From: UBA1783 sp964449115
GTDB taxonomy: Bacteria; Bacillota_I; Bacilli_A; Erysipelotrichales; Erysipelotrichaceae
DNA: 60,261 bases
Direction of reading: 5' to 3'
NCBI GenBank assembly: GCA_964449115.1
Contig: CAYUXW010000010.1
Span: 1 to 60,261 of the forward strand
In this document: piece after piece, positions 60,250 to 60,261 of the stretch
Layout of the letters: every line of letters starts with the position of its first letter
Position numbering within the stretch: position 1 is the first letter of the stretch
Translations under genes and position numbers: made by a program
The notes under the pieces: model-generated
What the model was told of the DNA's origin: nothing
Databases searched by the model: none
Seen by the model: only the letters and a program-made list of their open reading frames with translations

Positions 60250-60261
60250 CATTTGATCTCA

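Noticed and set aside
1..60261. UGA read as tryptophan, as in many Mollicutes
   Set aside because: Several genes end in TGA at the expected length (radC, oppF), and tryptophan is encoded by TGG at conserved positions, so the standard bacterial code applies.
1..60261. CRISPR arrays, insertion sequences, prophage or replication origin
   Set aside because: I saw no regularly spaced repeats, transposase or integrase frames, phage structural genes, or DnaA-box clusters; dnaB/dnaI alone do not mark an origin.

Overview
The window reads as a chromosomal stretch of a low-GC, Gram-positive-type fermenter. Evidence: AT-rich DNA, strong GGAGG-type ribosome binding sites, lipoprotein signal peptides with no outer-membrane genes, a T-box in front of thrS, the Firmicutes replication genes dnaB/dnaI behind polA-fpg-coaE, and UGA used as a stop. 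Protein flavour and gene order suggest an Erysipelotrichia-like lineage related to the ancestors of Mollicutes, but that is inference. Nearly all genes are on the + strand. I see no prophage, insertion sequence, CRISPR array or rRNA.

Layout. 1-2474 (- strand): a partial tRNA-Leu(UAG), a HAD phosphatase and an aminotransferase with a chorismate-mutase-like N-terminus. 2525-11098: a CBS/DRTGG inorganic pyrophosphatase, DegV, UppP, QueT, an RsmF-type rRNA methylase, a nitroreductase, a DUF2500 protein and three more HAD phosphatases. 11203-16116: small or poorly known membrane and exported proteins, an orphan PTS EIIA(Man), twin 39-residue membrane peptides in front of radC, and a ZnuA-like lipoprotein without its metal ligands. 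16156-22255: polA, a fused fpg-coaE gene, dnaB and dnaI. 22267-26397: pfkA, pyk, an M29 aminopeptidase and a small membrane protein. 26615-32199: one operon with pckA and a complete sodium-pumping oxaloacetate decarboxylase (alpha, gamma, separate biotin carrier, beta), biotin ligase and a 43-residue membrane protein. 32370-37170: a lipoprotein, T-box-controlled thrS and an M18 aminopeptidase. 37274-43826: an ADP-ribosylglycohydrolase-family enzyme and a BMP-type nucleoside ABC importer. 43889-47488: divergent alpha-galactosidase-like and MFS genes. 47656-50962: a CorC/CNNM protein, a DUF3284 protein, a gene broken by an in-frame TAA, and an orphan pyrR. 51162-60181: an oligopeptide ABC transporter whose OppA, OppC, OppD and OppF all carry large insertions, followed by a DUF3899 protein.

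How it works together. Glycolysis (pfkA, pyk) and the pckA/decarboxylase operon offer two routes from PEP to pyruvate; the second could add sodium export to the ATP gained. Peptides imported by Opp can be cut by the M29 and M18 aminopeptidases. The nucleoside importer sits beside a glycohydrolase that may cleave a ribosyl compound.

Most notable: the coordinated enlargement of the Opp transporter, the fpg-coaE fusion, the ligand-less ZnuA-like lipoprotein, the pckA-decarboxylase operon with its extra small protein, the twin peptides with a hairpin sequestering the radC ribosome binding site, and the aminotransferase with a degenerate AroQ-like domain. All functional statements come from reading sequence and family motifs; no database search was run.
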